Assembly (NCBI GenBank): GCA_010094045.1
Contig: ML986590.1
Span: forward strand, 70,382 to 134,381
Direction of reading: 5' to 3'
Length of the DNA stretch: 64,000 bases
Origin: Lojkania enalia
Lineage: Eukaryota; Ascomycota; Dothideomycetes; Pleosporales
Every line of letters starts with the position of its first letter. Position 1 is the stretch's first letter. Shown here in pieces: positions 32,233 to 44,289 of this stretch. The position numbers and the translations under genes are program-made. Below the pieces are notes generated by a model. The model was given only the letters and a program-made list of their open reading frames with translations, was not told the DNA's origin and did no database searches.

Positions 32233-34628
32233 ATGCTCCGTCGATCCTCTCGTCACAAAAATATGGCTCCTGACCGGGGGATATCGCCAAGGCGGTTGAC
32301 CTCAGATAGCGAGCGGAATCACGAACTGCATGATACGGATGAAGCGCCTCTCGGTCGGAGCATCTCACAGAGGTCTAGTGCTCGCCAGTACCTTTCAGAG
32401 CAGGCCTTGCAACCTCAGAATTTCACCCTCCGAGGCGTGGTGGTCGGCCTTGCTATTGGAGTTGTAATATGTTTCTCTAATATGTACTTTGGCCTCCAGA
32501 CAGGATGGGTTAGTGGCATGGCTATGCCTTCCGCCCTTATTGGATTTGCTTATTTCAAGATTGTGTCTCGCTGGCTCAGCCTGCCATTCACCCCCGTCGA
32601 GAATGTCCTCGTACAGTCTGTTGCTGGTTCGGTCGGGACAATGCCTTTAGGGTGTGGGTTCGTTGGTGTTATTCCTGCACTTAATTATCTTTTAGAGCCA
32701 GAAGAGAACGGACCGCTTAATATTGGCCTTTGGAAGTTGATCATCTGGTCCGTGGGCATTTGTTTTTTTGGGGTTGTTTTCGCCGTCCCTTTGAGAAGAG
32801 AGGTTATCATTAGGGAGAAGCTGAAGTTTCCGAGTGGAACTGCTACGGCTCTTATGATACGAGTCTTGCATGGGGATGAAAAATCTAGAAATGTCATTCC
32901 TCAGCCGACGAGACGCAATTCTCATACCTCTGAAGAGGAAGAGCAGCAAGGGCTCCTGCAATCAGCGACCTCTGACCGTTCCGAAGAACACCCGTTGCGT
33001 TCATCAACCGAAGGACGTCACGACGAGGAGCAAGAGCAGGATATGGGACGGAGTGGAGATTGGAAAGCAAAAATAAGATTGCTTCTAATCTCCTTTGGGG
33101 GATCTGCTCTCTACGTATGTTGATCGCTCTCATACCCGAATATTGCTGATAGAGATAGACAATTGTGTCATACTTCATCCCTCAACTCCATGACATCCCT
33201 ATCCTGGGCCTTGGATTAGCGAACAAGTGGCTCTGGACTCTTAACCCATCGCCTGCCTACGTTGGTCAAGGCATTATTATGGGGCCTGCAACAACCCTCC
33301 ACATGTTGTTGGGCGCTGTGGTGGGTTGGGGTATACTATCTCCCCTTGCCAAAAAGAGGGGCTGGGCTCCTGGCCCAGTCTCGGACTGGACAGAGGGAAG
33401 CAAAGGTTGGATTGTCTGGATATCGCTTGCCATTATGCTAGCAGATTCACTCGTCAGCCTTGGATGGCTTGTGTTCAGACCTTTAATCCAATTAGTCAAA
33501 CTGTACTACCCCGCGCTCAAGGAAAACTTTCATGAGCATACGTGGAAGGACATCTTTTCTCTCAACATCTCTACAAGAGGAAGATATAATCAGCTCAATG
33601 ATGGAGCATCTGCTGATGATCCCATAACCGCCATCAAACGACACCTGGCCGAAGAGAACGAACCCGATGCTCCTCCCGAACACCTCATCTCCACCCGCAC
33701 TACAGTGGTCGGTCTCATCCTAACCCTCATCATCTGCATTGTAGCGGTCCATATCTCCTTCCCGGGCCTTATCCCTCTCCGCCTCACAATCCTGGCCCTG
33801 ATTCTTGCTCTTTTGCTCTCGATAATGGGCGTCCGCGCCCTCGGCGAAACAGATCTAAATCCCGTCTCCGGTATCTCAAAACTCACACAGCTTGTCTTCG
33901 CCCTCGTAACACCAACCACGGGACCCGGAGCCAAGAACTCCGTCATCATCAATCTTGTCGCCGGCGCGATATCTGAATCCGCGGCCCTACAGGCTGGTGA
34001 TCTGATGCAGGATCTCAAGTGCGGGCATTTGCTCGGCGCAGCGCCGAATGCGCAGTTTTGGGGCCAGATGATCGGGAGTGCCGTGGGCGCCATAATATCT
34101 GCCGTCGTGTATAAACTATATACGCAAGTCTATACAATACCAGGCGGATTGTTCGAGGTGCCGACAGGGTATGTCTGGGTGTTTACGGCGAGGCTAGTCA
34201 CGGGAAAGGGTTTGCCGCCGATGGTCAAAGAATGGGCCTCTGGCGCTGCGGCGATCTTCGCTGTCGGTACAGCGTTGAGGGTATGGGGGAATATGAGAAA
34301 GCAGAAAGGATTGAGTGGGTGGTGGATTGATTTTATTCCGGGCGGTATTGCGGTTGCTGTTGGTATGTTGACCCTCTCCTATTCCCTTTTTACGATTCGG
34401 ATGGGAGGCCGCTTTCTGAAGTCTGACTAACGTCGTATAGGCATGTACAATACCCCATCCTTCACCCTTGCTCGCACAATTGGCGGGCTGATTAGTCTTT
34501 GGTGGAGAAAGTGGAAGGATAGATCAGAGACGCCCATTATTGTCCTTGCAAGCGGACTGATTCTAGGCGAGGGGCTCTTTAGCATACTTAACCTACTCCT
34601 GGCGAGTCTAAAGGTGCCGCATCTTTAG
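32233..34628 (+). CDS. OPT-family oligopeptide or metal-chelate transporter
   Basis: OPT proteins are proton-coupled membrane carriers of small peptides, glutathione or metal chelates. Three exons, 32233-33114, 33159-34362 and 34441-34628, join to 757 residues with introns of 44 and 78 bases. The N-terminal 70 residues are polar. Then come many hydrophobic segments, starting with FTLRGVVVGLAIGVVICFSNM. Family phrases are YFGLQTGWVSGMAMPSALIGFA, ENVLVQSVAGSVGTMPLGCG, LKFPSGTATALMIRVLH, SPAYVGQGIIMGPATTLHML and, across the last junction, VAVGMYNTPSFTLARTIGG. Two charged cytosolic loops sit at about 215-280 (with EEEEQ) and about 410-450. The second intron splits the GMYNTPSF motif, which confirms the junction. 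The phrases fit the YSL-like fungal branch of OPT. The substrate cannot be told from sequence. Confidence 0.92.
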
Positions 34629-34962
34629 ATCAGACTCACTGACAAATCGTCGTTTATCAGGCATAGGAATAGAATGATTGTAGCCAATGCATTTCTTTCT
34701 ACACGGTGCGCACATGAAATAAAAACTATAGGTTTTCACTCATTGAAATGCAAAACCCTACTGTCCATCCGTTCATTATTAATAAAGCCCATGCCATGTA
34801 CAAATGCCTAAAATGACACGAGCACCACAAAACGCCACTGCTGATCCCGTCCTACATGCGTCTAAAGAAGATATAATGCATAAATTTCGACAAGGCAAGA
34901 ATGAAAGAAGGCATATGCACCAGTGTCACTGACGTCTCACACGCAGCCGGGAACGCCATTCA
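34629..34962. other. Convergent 3' regions
   Basis: 334 bases between the OPT stop (+) and the stop of the disordered-protein gene (-). No gene seen. Both 3' UTRs should overlap or meet here. Confidence 0.5.
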
Positions 34963-37893
34963 TCACAATCTTCGTCCCGCCCTACGTCTCGGTAAGCCGG
35001 TCTCCACAGCAGCTATTCCGCTCACTTGGGGAGGAGGCAAACCCTTCTTTGGTGATGAAGGAAGCGTCAATCCTTTCTTTGGCGAAGCACTCTTGATGCC
35101 TATGGATTGGTGATTCTCTTTTCCCTCAACGGGAACACTCGTTGTAAAATTTGGCTGAGGCAGTTTGACTCTCCTAGGCGTAGCTAGGCGGCTCTTTTTT
35201 TCCTTTGTGGCCTTTGTATCTTTCATAGAGGGGTTCAGATCAATCCCTACTGGAGTAACTTCAAGGCTGGGAAGCTGCTTCTTTATTGGCGATGGGGGTC
35301 GTTTTGCAGGAGATGCTAGCCTAGGCGGGGGCTCTGTCGAAGAAGCAGACGCCACGGGCATTCTCTTTATCTTAGATCTGGATGAATGTTGTTTCTCTTC
35401 CACAATCCCCTCAGGAAGCAGCGAAGCAGGTGCAAGAAGTCCTTTCCCTGGGGTTCCGTTCGCAGCACCTAGGCCACGGATTCGGCGAGACTTTGGAGTA
35501 GAACTCTTGTCCTTGGCCGCCTTGGGTGTGCCCATGGATGATGCTATGGAAGTTGGGAGGCTAAGCTCGTCAGGTGTTTCTAATGATTTCATATCCGCTG
35601 CACTCAGCGTTGTTCCGGTATCCTCCTGGTAATACGCCAAAGTCTCATCCCATCGGACATTCTTACGTCCCGGTTTGGTTTCTGAGGTCGATTCCGAGGA
35701 GTCATCAACGGTCGCCATGGGTTCGGCGTTAATTTTTAGTAGCCTGAGACTGACAGTAACGGCGCCTTGCTTGTTCTTACGTGTGTTCGCTCGGGTAAGT
35801 AGACCAAGTTCCTGAGCTTCTGTTCGCTTTAGCACAATCGGCTCGCCACCATCTGCTCTCCTGACGGCTATGTTCTTCGGCATCTGCGCTGCCTGCTGCC
35901 CTGAAGACGGAGCAGGAAGGCGGGACTTGCGGGTGCGCGACGATCGTCTCGAAGACTTTGATGGCTTAGTGTCATCTGCAGCGTCGGGCTCCGCTTGGTC
36001 TCCAGATGGTGACAAAGGCGGTTGTTGATCCATGTTAAGAGTAAGAGTTTGTGAAAGATCCAGAGTTGCATCGTTGTCATATTTTGAAGGTGAATTAGGG
36101 TCTTTGTCCTCGAGAATTTTGCGAGGAGAAGCAAGAGCGTGCCTGACGGCGTCTGAATCACGCCGGTTCTGAAGTGAAGAACGCCGAGCGATGCTGGCTG
36201 CTTTGTTGGCCTTGCTTACAGCGGCCCGTGAAATGAAGTCCTTTAGAAGGGCAGTATCCTCGTCTAAATGCATGGTTATTGTGGCGTCGTCTGGGATGGC
36301 TTCCGAAGGTGGCGGTGTTGGAGATCTTAGTTGGCGTCGAGGAGATTCCAAGCAGATAGAAAGTGCCGGTGTAAGGGTCAGACCGGCTGCGATATTGTTA
36401 GAAGGATCTTCAGAATCCTCATCAGGAAGCGACTGAGAGCCAGGAGATCCAGGCCCATTATGCAACAGCTGGGTGTTACTAATGCCTATAGCATCCACAT
36501 TCTGAGCCGCAAATGCGATATTATCCTCCATGGAAGGTTTCATAGGCTCTTCCCCCTCGACCAGGTCGTGCACCGCTTCTGTCTGCGTAGCTATATCCAT
36601 TTCGCGTTGGATCTCTAATTGAAGTGATTGCTCGGTGAAGGTAATATCCTCTGGAGAGTCCGCAGCAGCGCCAAGGTCGCTATCATCATTCTCTTTTTTC
36701 TGATGGGGTGAACCGATGTATGTAGCAGGTGTTACCTCCGACATGTGGGCATCTCGGCCGTCATCCGAAGTTGCCGAAGCACTAGATAGCTCATCGCACA
36801 TCTTTTCGTTGCTTGTCAAATATTCTAGTACTTCATTGTCCTCTTGTCCATTTCGTTTAGTAGTAACGATCTCTTGTACATCACCATGGGATTGCGGGTC
36901 TGCCTCAGACCCTTCCTCAAGCAGTATGAGTTCGCCGTTCTCAACCTCCGCCCCAGCCTCGATAGCATTGAGGATGCCTATGTCATCTTGTGGGCCAACA
37001 GGGTCTCTTGATACTATCGGCGCTGCGACGATTGAAATCGTCTCCTCTGTGTTGGGACGAGGTGCCTGATTCGTAGGTTGTCTAATTTGGGCGGACGAAA
37101 CGGCTTGAGGTTGAGGTCTTGGTAATGCTGGAGAGAATTCTTCTTGTGGAGAAACATCGTTTGACTGGATCTCGAATTCAAGGCCCCCAGAGACTAACCC
37201 TTCAATAAAGTTTGTCGAGCTTGCAAGCTGGCCTTTAAGATTGCGCTCGTCATGAATGTCTTCAACTGTGAAAATGAACGGAGATTCCCGCCTTTTTTTA
37301 TCCAAGAAAGGTGCCTCTTCAGAAGCGGCCCTATCTTCCTCGAGCATACCCCAGTCTATGGCACTTTCATCGCTTCCATCTGGCGCATAGGGTGTAGTTT
37401 CGTCAACCGCGGTTGTTTCCTCCGTGCTCTCACTGTTCTGATCGCGGAGCATAGTCTTCTTCCCTACAAATATTGTGAGTGAGTCGAGATATCAATTGCG
37501 GTGTCTCTCCTGCCTACTTGGAAGCATGCTCTTTCTACGGTCCCATCGCGTGCCTCTGAATGCGCGTTGCTTGTCCTTCACAGTTGGAGCAGCCTCAACC
37601 GTCTCATCCGATCGTACACGCAATTTCTTGACAGCTCTATTGCGGGAGTCTCCTTCCTGAGGGTCATCTTCATTTTCCGCTGATGTCGTGTTTGCTGGCT
37701 GTGATCGGAGCGCATATCGTCGCCAAACCTTCTTTTCTCTGCCGTCGCGTGACAATGTTTTTTCCACCTTACGATCCCAGGCGCGAGGTGCCTTTGGGAG
37801 TGGGAGAGAGGTCGGATCGAGCACTGCAGTATCGGTCTCGTGCCACGTTTGATTGAATGTCGATGGCGCGGTTTTGCGCGGCGAAGACGCCAT
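34963..37893 (-). CDS. Large disordered, probably nuclear, protein of unknown function
   Basis: Two neighbouring open frames join into one gene. Exon 1 is 37893-37518 and exon 2 is 37463-34963, with a 54-base intron (GTAGGC..TTGTAG) and a phase-correct junction reading SMLP-RKKTMLRDQ. The total is 958 residues. Exon 1 is basic (FRGTRWDRRKS). Residues about 130-560 are acidic and Ser-rich, with no predicted fold. The C-terminal 400 residues are Lys/Arg/Pro/Ser-rich. The longest ordered-looking segment is GGEPIVLKRTEAQELGLLTRANTRKN followed by AVTVSLRLLKI, at about 665-705. KKNVRW-like text (RKNVRWDETLAYYQ, near 730) fits the short PP1-docking pattern K-x-V-x-W. Many SP/TP sites suggest kinase control. 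I do not recognise the family. Chromatin or kinetochore-type scaffold is only a guess from composition. Confidence 0.75.
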
Positions 37894-38211
37894 GTTGGGT
37901 AGATATGAAGTAAAAGAGTAGGATACTGTATCAATGCCAGAAACTATGTAAATCCAAGCCCTAGGGTAGTCACGTCTAGAACTGCTAGGGATAGTGGTTG
38001 AGCATAGCAGCCAGGCAACGGTAAACAAACAAGTACAAGCGGGAGCACGTGATGGTTGCACGGACCATGGTCTTCTCGGAATTTCTGGTCCCTACAAGCT
38101 CACGACTACTGTCTATCACATCACTCCCTTCCGCCACCAATCAGCCGCCTTTTCTCTAAAACTCAATTGCGTAATACCCGTAGTCATTGACGAAGAACTT
38201 CGCGCAATAAC
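37894..38211. promoter_or_regulatory. Divergent promoter between the disordered-protein gene and MRP10
   Basis: 318 bases between outward-facing starts. The minus-strand frame stays open upstream of the chosen ATG of the disordered protein, so a longer N-terminus (from 38061) cannot be excluded, but it would be hydrophobic and out of character. Confidence 0.4.
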
Positions 38212-38711
38212 ATGGTGCCGAAACCGCAGGGCTCGACGACCAAAGCTGTTGCCCATCGTCCTCTGCCCCCGCTACCGAAGCTTCGCGTGCGACGACCGAA
38301 CAAGCCTGAGACGAATCCGTGTCTGGGAGCCATGAATTCTGTGCTGGGTACGTTCTGTTTATGTCAAAAAGTTAGGAGTACAATATCCTGGATTGGGTTC
38401 TTGTGAATCCATATCTCAAGAGAGCTTAGTTCGCTGGAAATGCAACGTTGAAAGATAATTGCTTTACCGGATGATTACTGATAAATCGGTTGCAGGTTGT
38501 TGGGCATCCTCTGGTTACAGTATTTCTGGCTGCGCGCAGTTTGAGGCTAAGTTAAGACATTGCATGGATCAGCCCGTACGTAAATTCTCCATCGGATAGA
38601 TACTAGGGCTAACGCATTTCACAGAGGGATAAGAATCAGAAGAAAAATAACATCAACTACCACCTGTCGCGAATGTACCCCAAAATAATTGGCCCGCACA
38701 AACGCGACTAA
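38212..38711 (+). CDS. MRP10: Mitochondrial small-subunit ribosomal protein Mrp10 (mS37)
   Basis: Mrp10 is a CHCH protein of the mitochondrial small ribosomal subunit. It is imported by way of Mia40 in yeast. Three small exons, 38212-38347, 38496-38575 and 38625-38711, join to exactly 100 residues, close to yeast Mrp10 (95). The twin CX9C pattern is complete only after splicing. Cys39 (PCLGAMNSVLGC) pairs in spacing with the Cys just after the first junction, and the second CX9C is GCAQFEAKLRHC. The N-terminus is basic and Pro-rich (PLPPLPKLRVRRP). The C-terminus reads NINYHLSRMYPKIIGPHKRD. Without splicing only the first exon would be noticed. Confidence 0.93.
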
Positions 38712-40431
38712 ACCTGCATTTCTCATTGGAACTTGTATTATATGTGTGTCAGGGTAAATAAAGCCGATAGTGTTGGGGCTGCACGAAGCATGCTGGCGTG
38801 GTTGGAGAGGCCGACATATTGAGCATTTGAAGATGGCGTTCGGGTTGAAGATATCACTGTATATATGCAAATAGAGAACGTGGGATCGAATGCGCGTTCT
38901 TGTGCAATTCCAGGGAGTAGAAGGACTAATGAGCTACTCATCGAGATAATATGGAAAAGCAAGGGTAGTTGTATGCCAAATGATTTTTGTAGGCTTGGGA
39001 GCGAGAGATTACAGTCCAACATTATGTTCATACCCAAGACATTGCGAGATCGGAGGCGGGCATTTCACCCAAGTTCGATTTTGATCAAAACGTCAACTGA
39101 GTACTTAAGGGTTTGAAACAAGCAAGCATAGTCTGGTATACGATCAAAGCGATTCCCCACTCCATCAGACCGGTCAAAGCCCTGAGATTTGCTGCTCAAT
39201 CTCGCGGTTCTCGCATGCACAGCCCAACACCGGTCGATATCGAAGGCCGTTTTTCGCTTCTCCTTGTCTGGTTCCGACAGCGGTTGCGGCTTTGAATTGT
39301 TAGTTTGCTCCTTCGTCCCTGGCCGGACCTCACTAGGCGTCCAACTAACTTTACCCTCGAAAGCAGGTGGTAAGTAGAAACCTTCCCCTATGTAGACATT
39401 CGCTATACAATTGCGCGGTACATGCTTGGGCGCGATGGACCGTTTCCGCAAAGAGTTCTTGCATTGCGACCACGACTGCGTTGCGAAATCATCATCACTG
39501 TGCAGACGTCATGGTTCCAATCTCCGGAGGAAAATACTTAGGAGGGCTATGGCATGGCAGTAGGAAAACACGGAGATTTGTGGAGAAGTTATGAAGTTCC
39601 AAAATATATCCTCCTTGGGATTGGGCTGGCAAGGCGGTTTCTCTGGGCAAGGGCGCTTAGATGTCAGATCTTAAACTCCGCCATTTCGGTTCGTCTGCCG
39701 AGGAAGGATGCCGATCAGAGGATTTCAGAGCAAGCCTAGTAGTGTCTTCAATAATGTATAAACATGTAGAACTACAAGGCACAACAACACGGTCAATACA
39801 TAGTTGATCATATTGGTAGCCTGATGCGTGCTGTGCTTGTGAGATGCAGAACGACCGGGTCCAGGGAATCGCTTTTCCCATTTGTTGCTCTCGCTATTTT
39901 TATACCCTCTGGTGGGCCTTTAAGCTCTCTGAATGGCTGGACACCACGTCTTGGCCCTGTCAAATGCGGTTGATGGTTCCGCAGTGGCTCAGCCGCACAT
40001 TGGCAAAGGGGCCTCTCATCTCCCCAGCCTTGAGCTGAGTGGTCGTCCTCCCTCAACTACATCCCGGGAGGCTGGACTAACATGGACAAGGCTGTAAAAC
40101 CGGGCACTGATTCGATGTGTGTTTACGGAGGCGTGGATCTAGCTCACCTACCCCTACTCAATTCGGCTACCGTATTCTACAGGACATGACACCACGACGC
40201 CAGCATGTCGGCCGGTGGCCTGGTTCAGGCGATGCCGGCTAGGCTAGTGAGCTTCGCCAACCGCGTAGACATTGCAGCTCAGCCCATGTGTGCGCTCATT
40301 TATCAGAGCTGCCCCGGCTGCCTCGCCGGTGACTGAGGCTTCATTCCACCTACGCGTCGTTCAAGCTTGTCCCAGCGCACTACCCTCCAATTTGGATATT
40401 CCACGGATATTTAGTATTGATAATATACGTA
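38712..40431. other. Intergenic with one unassigned open frame
   Basis: A minus-strand frame at 39065-39451 (extending upstream without ATG to about 39500) reads protein-like at first: SWSQCKNSLRKRSIAPK, then GEGFYLPPAFEGKVSWTP. It then becomes Lys/Glu/Arg-rich. A CAG acceptor-like site lies just upstream, near 39505. I could not find a first exon or a family, so it may be a relic or a lineage-specific gene. The rest shows nothing. Confidence 0.35.
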
Positions 40432-41757
40432 ATGCTTCAGTATTCGATATGTGCCTTTCTGGCACCAGCTGCTGTGTCGGCTTTCGCCTTCCCCTGGGCC
40501 GGACCGGAACCCACGTTCGTTGTTCCAGTCGAAGACAACTGGAGTCCTGCGCCTACCGAAGGTCCTCGGGTCGGAGGAGCAATTGAGCTCTTCAAGCGTG
40601 AAGATGACAATACCTGTGGATACATTAACGGAGAGTATAGTAAGACACCAATGCGCGCTTAGTGTCCAACAGTTGTTAACCAACATACAGCTCGGTCGCT
40701 GACTTGCAACAACGAGAACTACGTCTGCGCAACGAATTCATACTATGGCGTGCATGGCTGCTGCGATCCGGATGGCATCTCGACATGTAGCCTGTATACG
40801 ACCTGTATCCCAAGCAGTCTGATGTCTGCAAGCTGCACTGGGGATTGCTCCACCAACGAGCTTGTTGCTAAATGGCAAGTGAATGCGCTACGAGAATGCT
40901 AGGTTGTAATTCTGACTTTTCCAAGTACCAATTCTGCCCAACCGTACTGTTATGAATGGCGCTATGTCTATTCGACCCGCACTGTCATGACCGAGCATGG
41001 ATGCGCCGACAGCGCGTTCACAGTCGCCGTACAACGTACTTATGACGATGTCAGCGGCGTATCTACCTCGACCGATATTCCTTCCGATAATCCAGTTACC
41101 GACAGGGTAACTATCACCGTCACAGAATCTGCATCCGAATCAGCGTCGTCCTCTACCTCCTCCTCCGCAAGCAACACGGCTCAATCTCAAACCGCTAGCC
41201 CCTCTGAAACCGGAGAAAGTGGTGGGGGTACGAATGTCGGCGCAATCGCCGGCGGTGTGGTTGGAGGTCTGGCTGCCCTTGCAGCAATTGCTTTCGGAAT
41301 CGTCTTCTTCATCCTCCGCAAACGGAAGCAAAAACAAATTGCGGACAACGCAGCTCATGGCGCCACTCAACCCATGATGGGTCCCGCTCCAGGCGTCGCA
41401 GAATACAAGCCCCAACCTGGTGGATTCCCTTCGCCCGGTCAGCCCTTCTCTCCTCAACCTGCAGCAGCAGATTACTACAGCCAGGAAGCAAAGCCAGGAT
41501 TCCAGCAAATGGGTGTTCCAGGGCAGGAAATGAACCCATATAGCCCACCAACGAGCCCTACTCCACAGTACAGCGGACCAGCGCCCATCCAGCCCGTTCC
41601 ATTTGGCGTGGCCGAAGCAGGCGGAAGCGAAGTCCAGCCGCCGCCCGCTCAACAACCACAGGGACAGCAACCAGGTCAATATCCCGCAGGCCAGCCTCCT
41701 CAGCAGCAGCAGCAGCAGCAGCAGCAGCCTGGCCACACTATCTACGAAGCACCTTAA
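40432..41757 (+). CDS. Cell-surface protein: signal peptide, Cys-rich ectodomain, single TM, Pro/Gln-rich tail
   Basis: Three exons, 40432-40639, 40691-40874 and 40926-41757, join to 407 residues. Intron 2 appears to be a GC-AG intron (GCAAGT..CCAAG). The signal peptide is MLQYSICAFLAPAAVSA. The ectodomain (about 55-190) is Cys-rich: NTCGYINGEYTRSLTCNN, YYGVHGCCDPDG and QPYCYEWRYVYSTR. A Ser/Thr-rich stalk follows (about 195-230). One TM segment lies near 235-258 (VVGGLAALAAIAFGIVFFIL), with the stop-transfer RKRKQKQ. The 140-residue cytosolic tail is Pro/Gln/Gly-rich, ending with a (CAG)9 Gln run at 41701-41727. The layout resembles fungal Mid2/Wsc-type wall sensors and many Ascomycota surface proteins, but I do not recognise a WSC domain. 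A sensor role is inference. Confidence 0.85.
41701..41727 (+). repeat. (CAG)9 microsatellite coding for poly-Gln
   Basis: Nine CAG codons in a row at the end of the surface-protein gene. Likely length-polymorphic. Confidence 0.9.
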
Positions 41758-42287
41758 CGGCAGAAGCAAGCGTTGTCTCCTTTTCACTTTATGATGCTTG
41801 TCGACGAAGTGTCTGCGCGCACCTCTCTTCTCTAGGGGCTTCGATTCTAGCGAACATATTTCTACACTATTTATCTTGCATGAATCCTGACATTTGAATC
41901 AGACGGGCGTTGGCGGAAATAAATTTTTTTTTTTTTTTGGGGGGGGGGGGGGGGTGTTATTTTCTGTTTCTATTTCCATGTACCCAGATCTCTCTACCCA
42001 AGATATTTATGATTGCATAGAAAATACTGGACTTGGGGTGGTTATCAGAGCCTAGAGGCTAATGGTTTTTCTGTATGTGTAGGTACCATATACCGGTCAT
42101 GTAGCCATCTAGCCTAATATAATGAACTATTTCACCACGACGGTGGGAATTTGCACACTATTCGATCGCTCAGCCTGGTTCCCCCATACACATCGTGCTA
42201 CTTACCATCAAACGCCGCTTAGCGAATCAGATCACCGCATAGCATTGAATTTTGCTAGAAGCAACACCCACCCACACACATATATAT
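41758..42287. other. 3' flank of the surface-protein gene, up to the assembly gap
   Basis: No gene. A run of 15 T followed by 16 G (41924-41954) interrupts the 3' flank. The last bases before the gap are a CA/TA dinucleotide stretch. Confidence 0.5.
41924..41954 (+). repeat. T15-G16 homopolymer junction
   Basis: Two adjacent homopolymers with no interruption. They may be a real low-complexity site or a sequencing or assembly artefact near the gap. Confidence 0.8.
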
Positions 42288-42457
42288 NNNNNNNNNNNNN
42301 NNNNNNNNNNNNNNNNNNNNNNNNNNNNNNNNNNNNNNNNNNNNNNNNNNNNNNNNNNNNNNNNNNNNNNNNNNNNNNNNNNNNNNNNNNNNNNNNNNNN
42401 NNNNNNNNNNNNNNNNNNNNNNNNNNNNNNNNNNNNNNNNNNNNNNNNNNNNNNNNN
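42288..42457. other. Assembly gap (170 N)
   Basis: A run of N at the exact left border of the AT-rich island. The transposon's left end is therefore not seen. Confidence 0.99.
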
Positions 42458-44289
42458 AGTATAAAGAAATTTCTTTAAAGAGGTATTTACCGGTAAGAGT
42501 TAATACGCGCGGTTATCTATAGAGATGCGTTTATTAACATAATATTAAGTAAGGTTTTTACGGTAAGTATAATTAACCTATATATCGGCTGGTAATTACT
42601 ATTATAATAGTTTATTAATATTGCAATTTCGTCGCGTATAGTAATAAGCATTTACCAGCTTTAGTATATTACCAGGTTACTGTTAACTAAGCTTTCTTAA
42701 CTAAATAATAACTTCTACTCTATATATATTATTATACGTTTCTAGTACTATTAATTATTAAAATATTACTAACGCCTTATAGAAAAAAATTAATTAATAT
42801 ACTATTCCGCCCACCTCTTAAAGCCTCTTTAGAGGTCTTCTAGGTTATCTACTTTTAGGCTATATACGCGCTTACCTACGGGCGGCGTATAATATTTATC
42901 TTTTAGTTTCTAAGATTAAAAAAATACGAGTATTATACCTTATAAAATAAAAAGTGCAACCCCGTACGAATTATATCTAATACTAGTAGAGTACTTACTA
43001 CTAATATACTTATAGATCCCCTCCTACTATAAGAAGGAGTTTCTAGTCCTCTAGAGCCATCTTAAACTATAGGTAGTAGTCTAATATATAGGGGATAAAG
43101 AGGATAAAAAGGTAGCCTTTAAGGCTATTTCGGAGTCTACTTACAGCCTAGTACTTATAGCCTAGGTTGTAAAGAGTTAGGAAGATAGCCTTCTTACAGC
43201 TAGTATCTAAGTAGCTTTATTCTACTAGAGTACTAAGTTGCTCTATTAGGTTTCGGCCTTAGAGGCTCTAGTATTTAACCTTTAAGCTGATATCGCAGCG
43301 TTCTTAGGTAGCTAAAGATAAGGTAGAGGAGGTTTAAGAGGAGTCTGGAGGGAAGGAAGGAAAAGGAGAGTAGAGGAGAAGAGGACTAGAGAGGTATCTA
43401 ACAGCCTACTATTAGACCCTTTAAATTCTATAGAGGAGTAATTTCGGGTCTATAATTTAGTTTTCTAATCTACTACTTAACTCTTATATATTATCGTCTA
43501 CTAGATAATCTATATTCTCTATACTATCCTTATATACTTTAATCTATTTAGTTAGGGCTCTTAGAGGTTTTAGCTAATTCGGATACTTATTATAAAAAGC
43601 TTTTAGCTTATAAGGCGAACCTATAAAATTTAAGGCTTTATATTAGACCGAGTTAGAATTATATTCTACCTATTTTACACGGTATTTAAGAGTCTTATAA
43701 TATAGTTTACTAGCTAGTATTTCCTTAACCTCCTACTCTTCTACCCCCTTAATAGCGATAGCGGGTGGTTTTGGAGCTTCTTACCCTAGTAGAGGGTCCT
43801 AGGGGTTTTTATATAGTAGGTTTAGTACGAAAATATTATATATTCTTAACCCTAAGGGTAGCTATAAATAGTATAAGTTTCCAACCTATTCTAGTACTTT
43901 AAAAGGGCTCTCCTATTAATTAGATAACTTTTAGCTCAGTCTCTAGACTGTAAGGTTCTTAGTATTTAGATAGACTATATTACCGATCTACTAATTAATA
44001 GGTTACTAGTAATAGTTAATAATAGATTATATACGATTCTAAACCTTCTTAATATTAGCCTTTACGGTTTCCCAGGCTATATATATATAAGTTACTAGAG
44101 CTAAAGTATTCTTATAATTCAATTTTTCTATTATAGTAATAGGATTAATAGAATATTTCTAATCCTAACTCTAACAGGGCTTAAATCCGTATAGGATCTA
44201 ATACGAGGATATTCTAATAGTTATATAAGATAGAGTTGCTTATACTCGGTCGATTATAGGTAATAGAGAACTCTAGTTATTCTAGTAGA

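Noticed and set aside
40880..40903. 24-base GT-AG intron as an alternative at the second junction of the surface-protein gene
   Set aside because: Far too short for the spliceosome, and it would replace the conserved Cys-Thr junction with unrelated residues.
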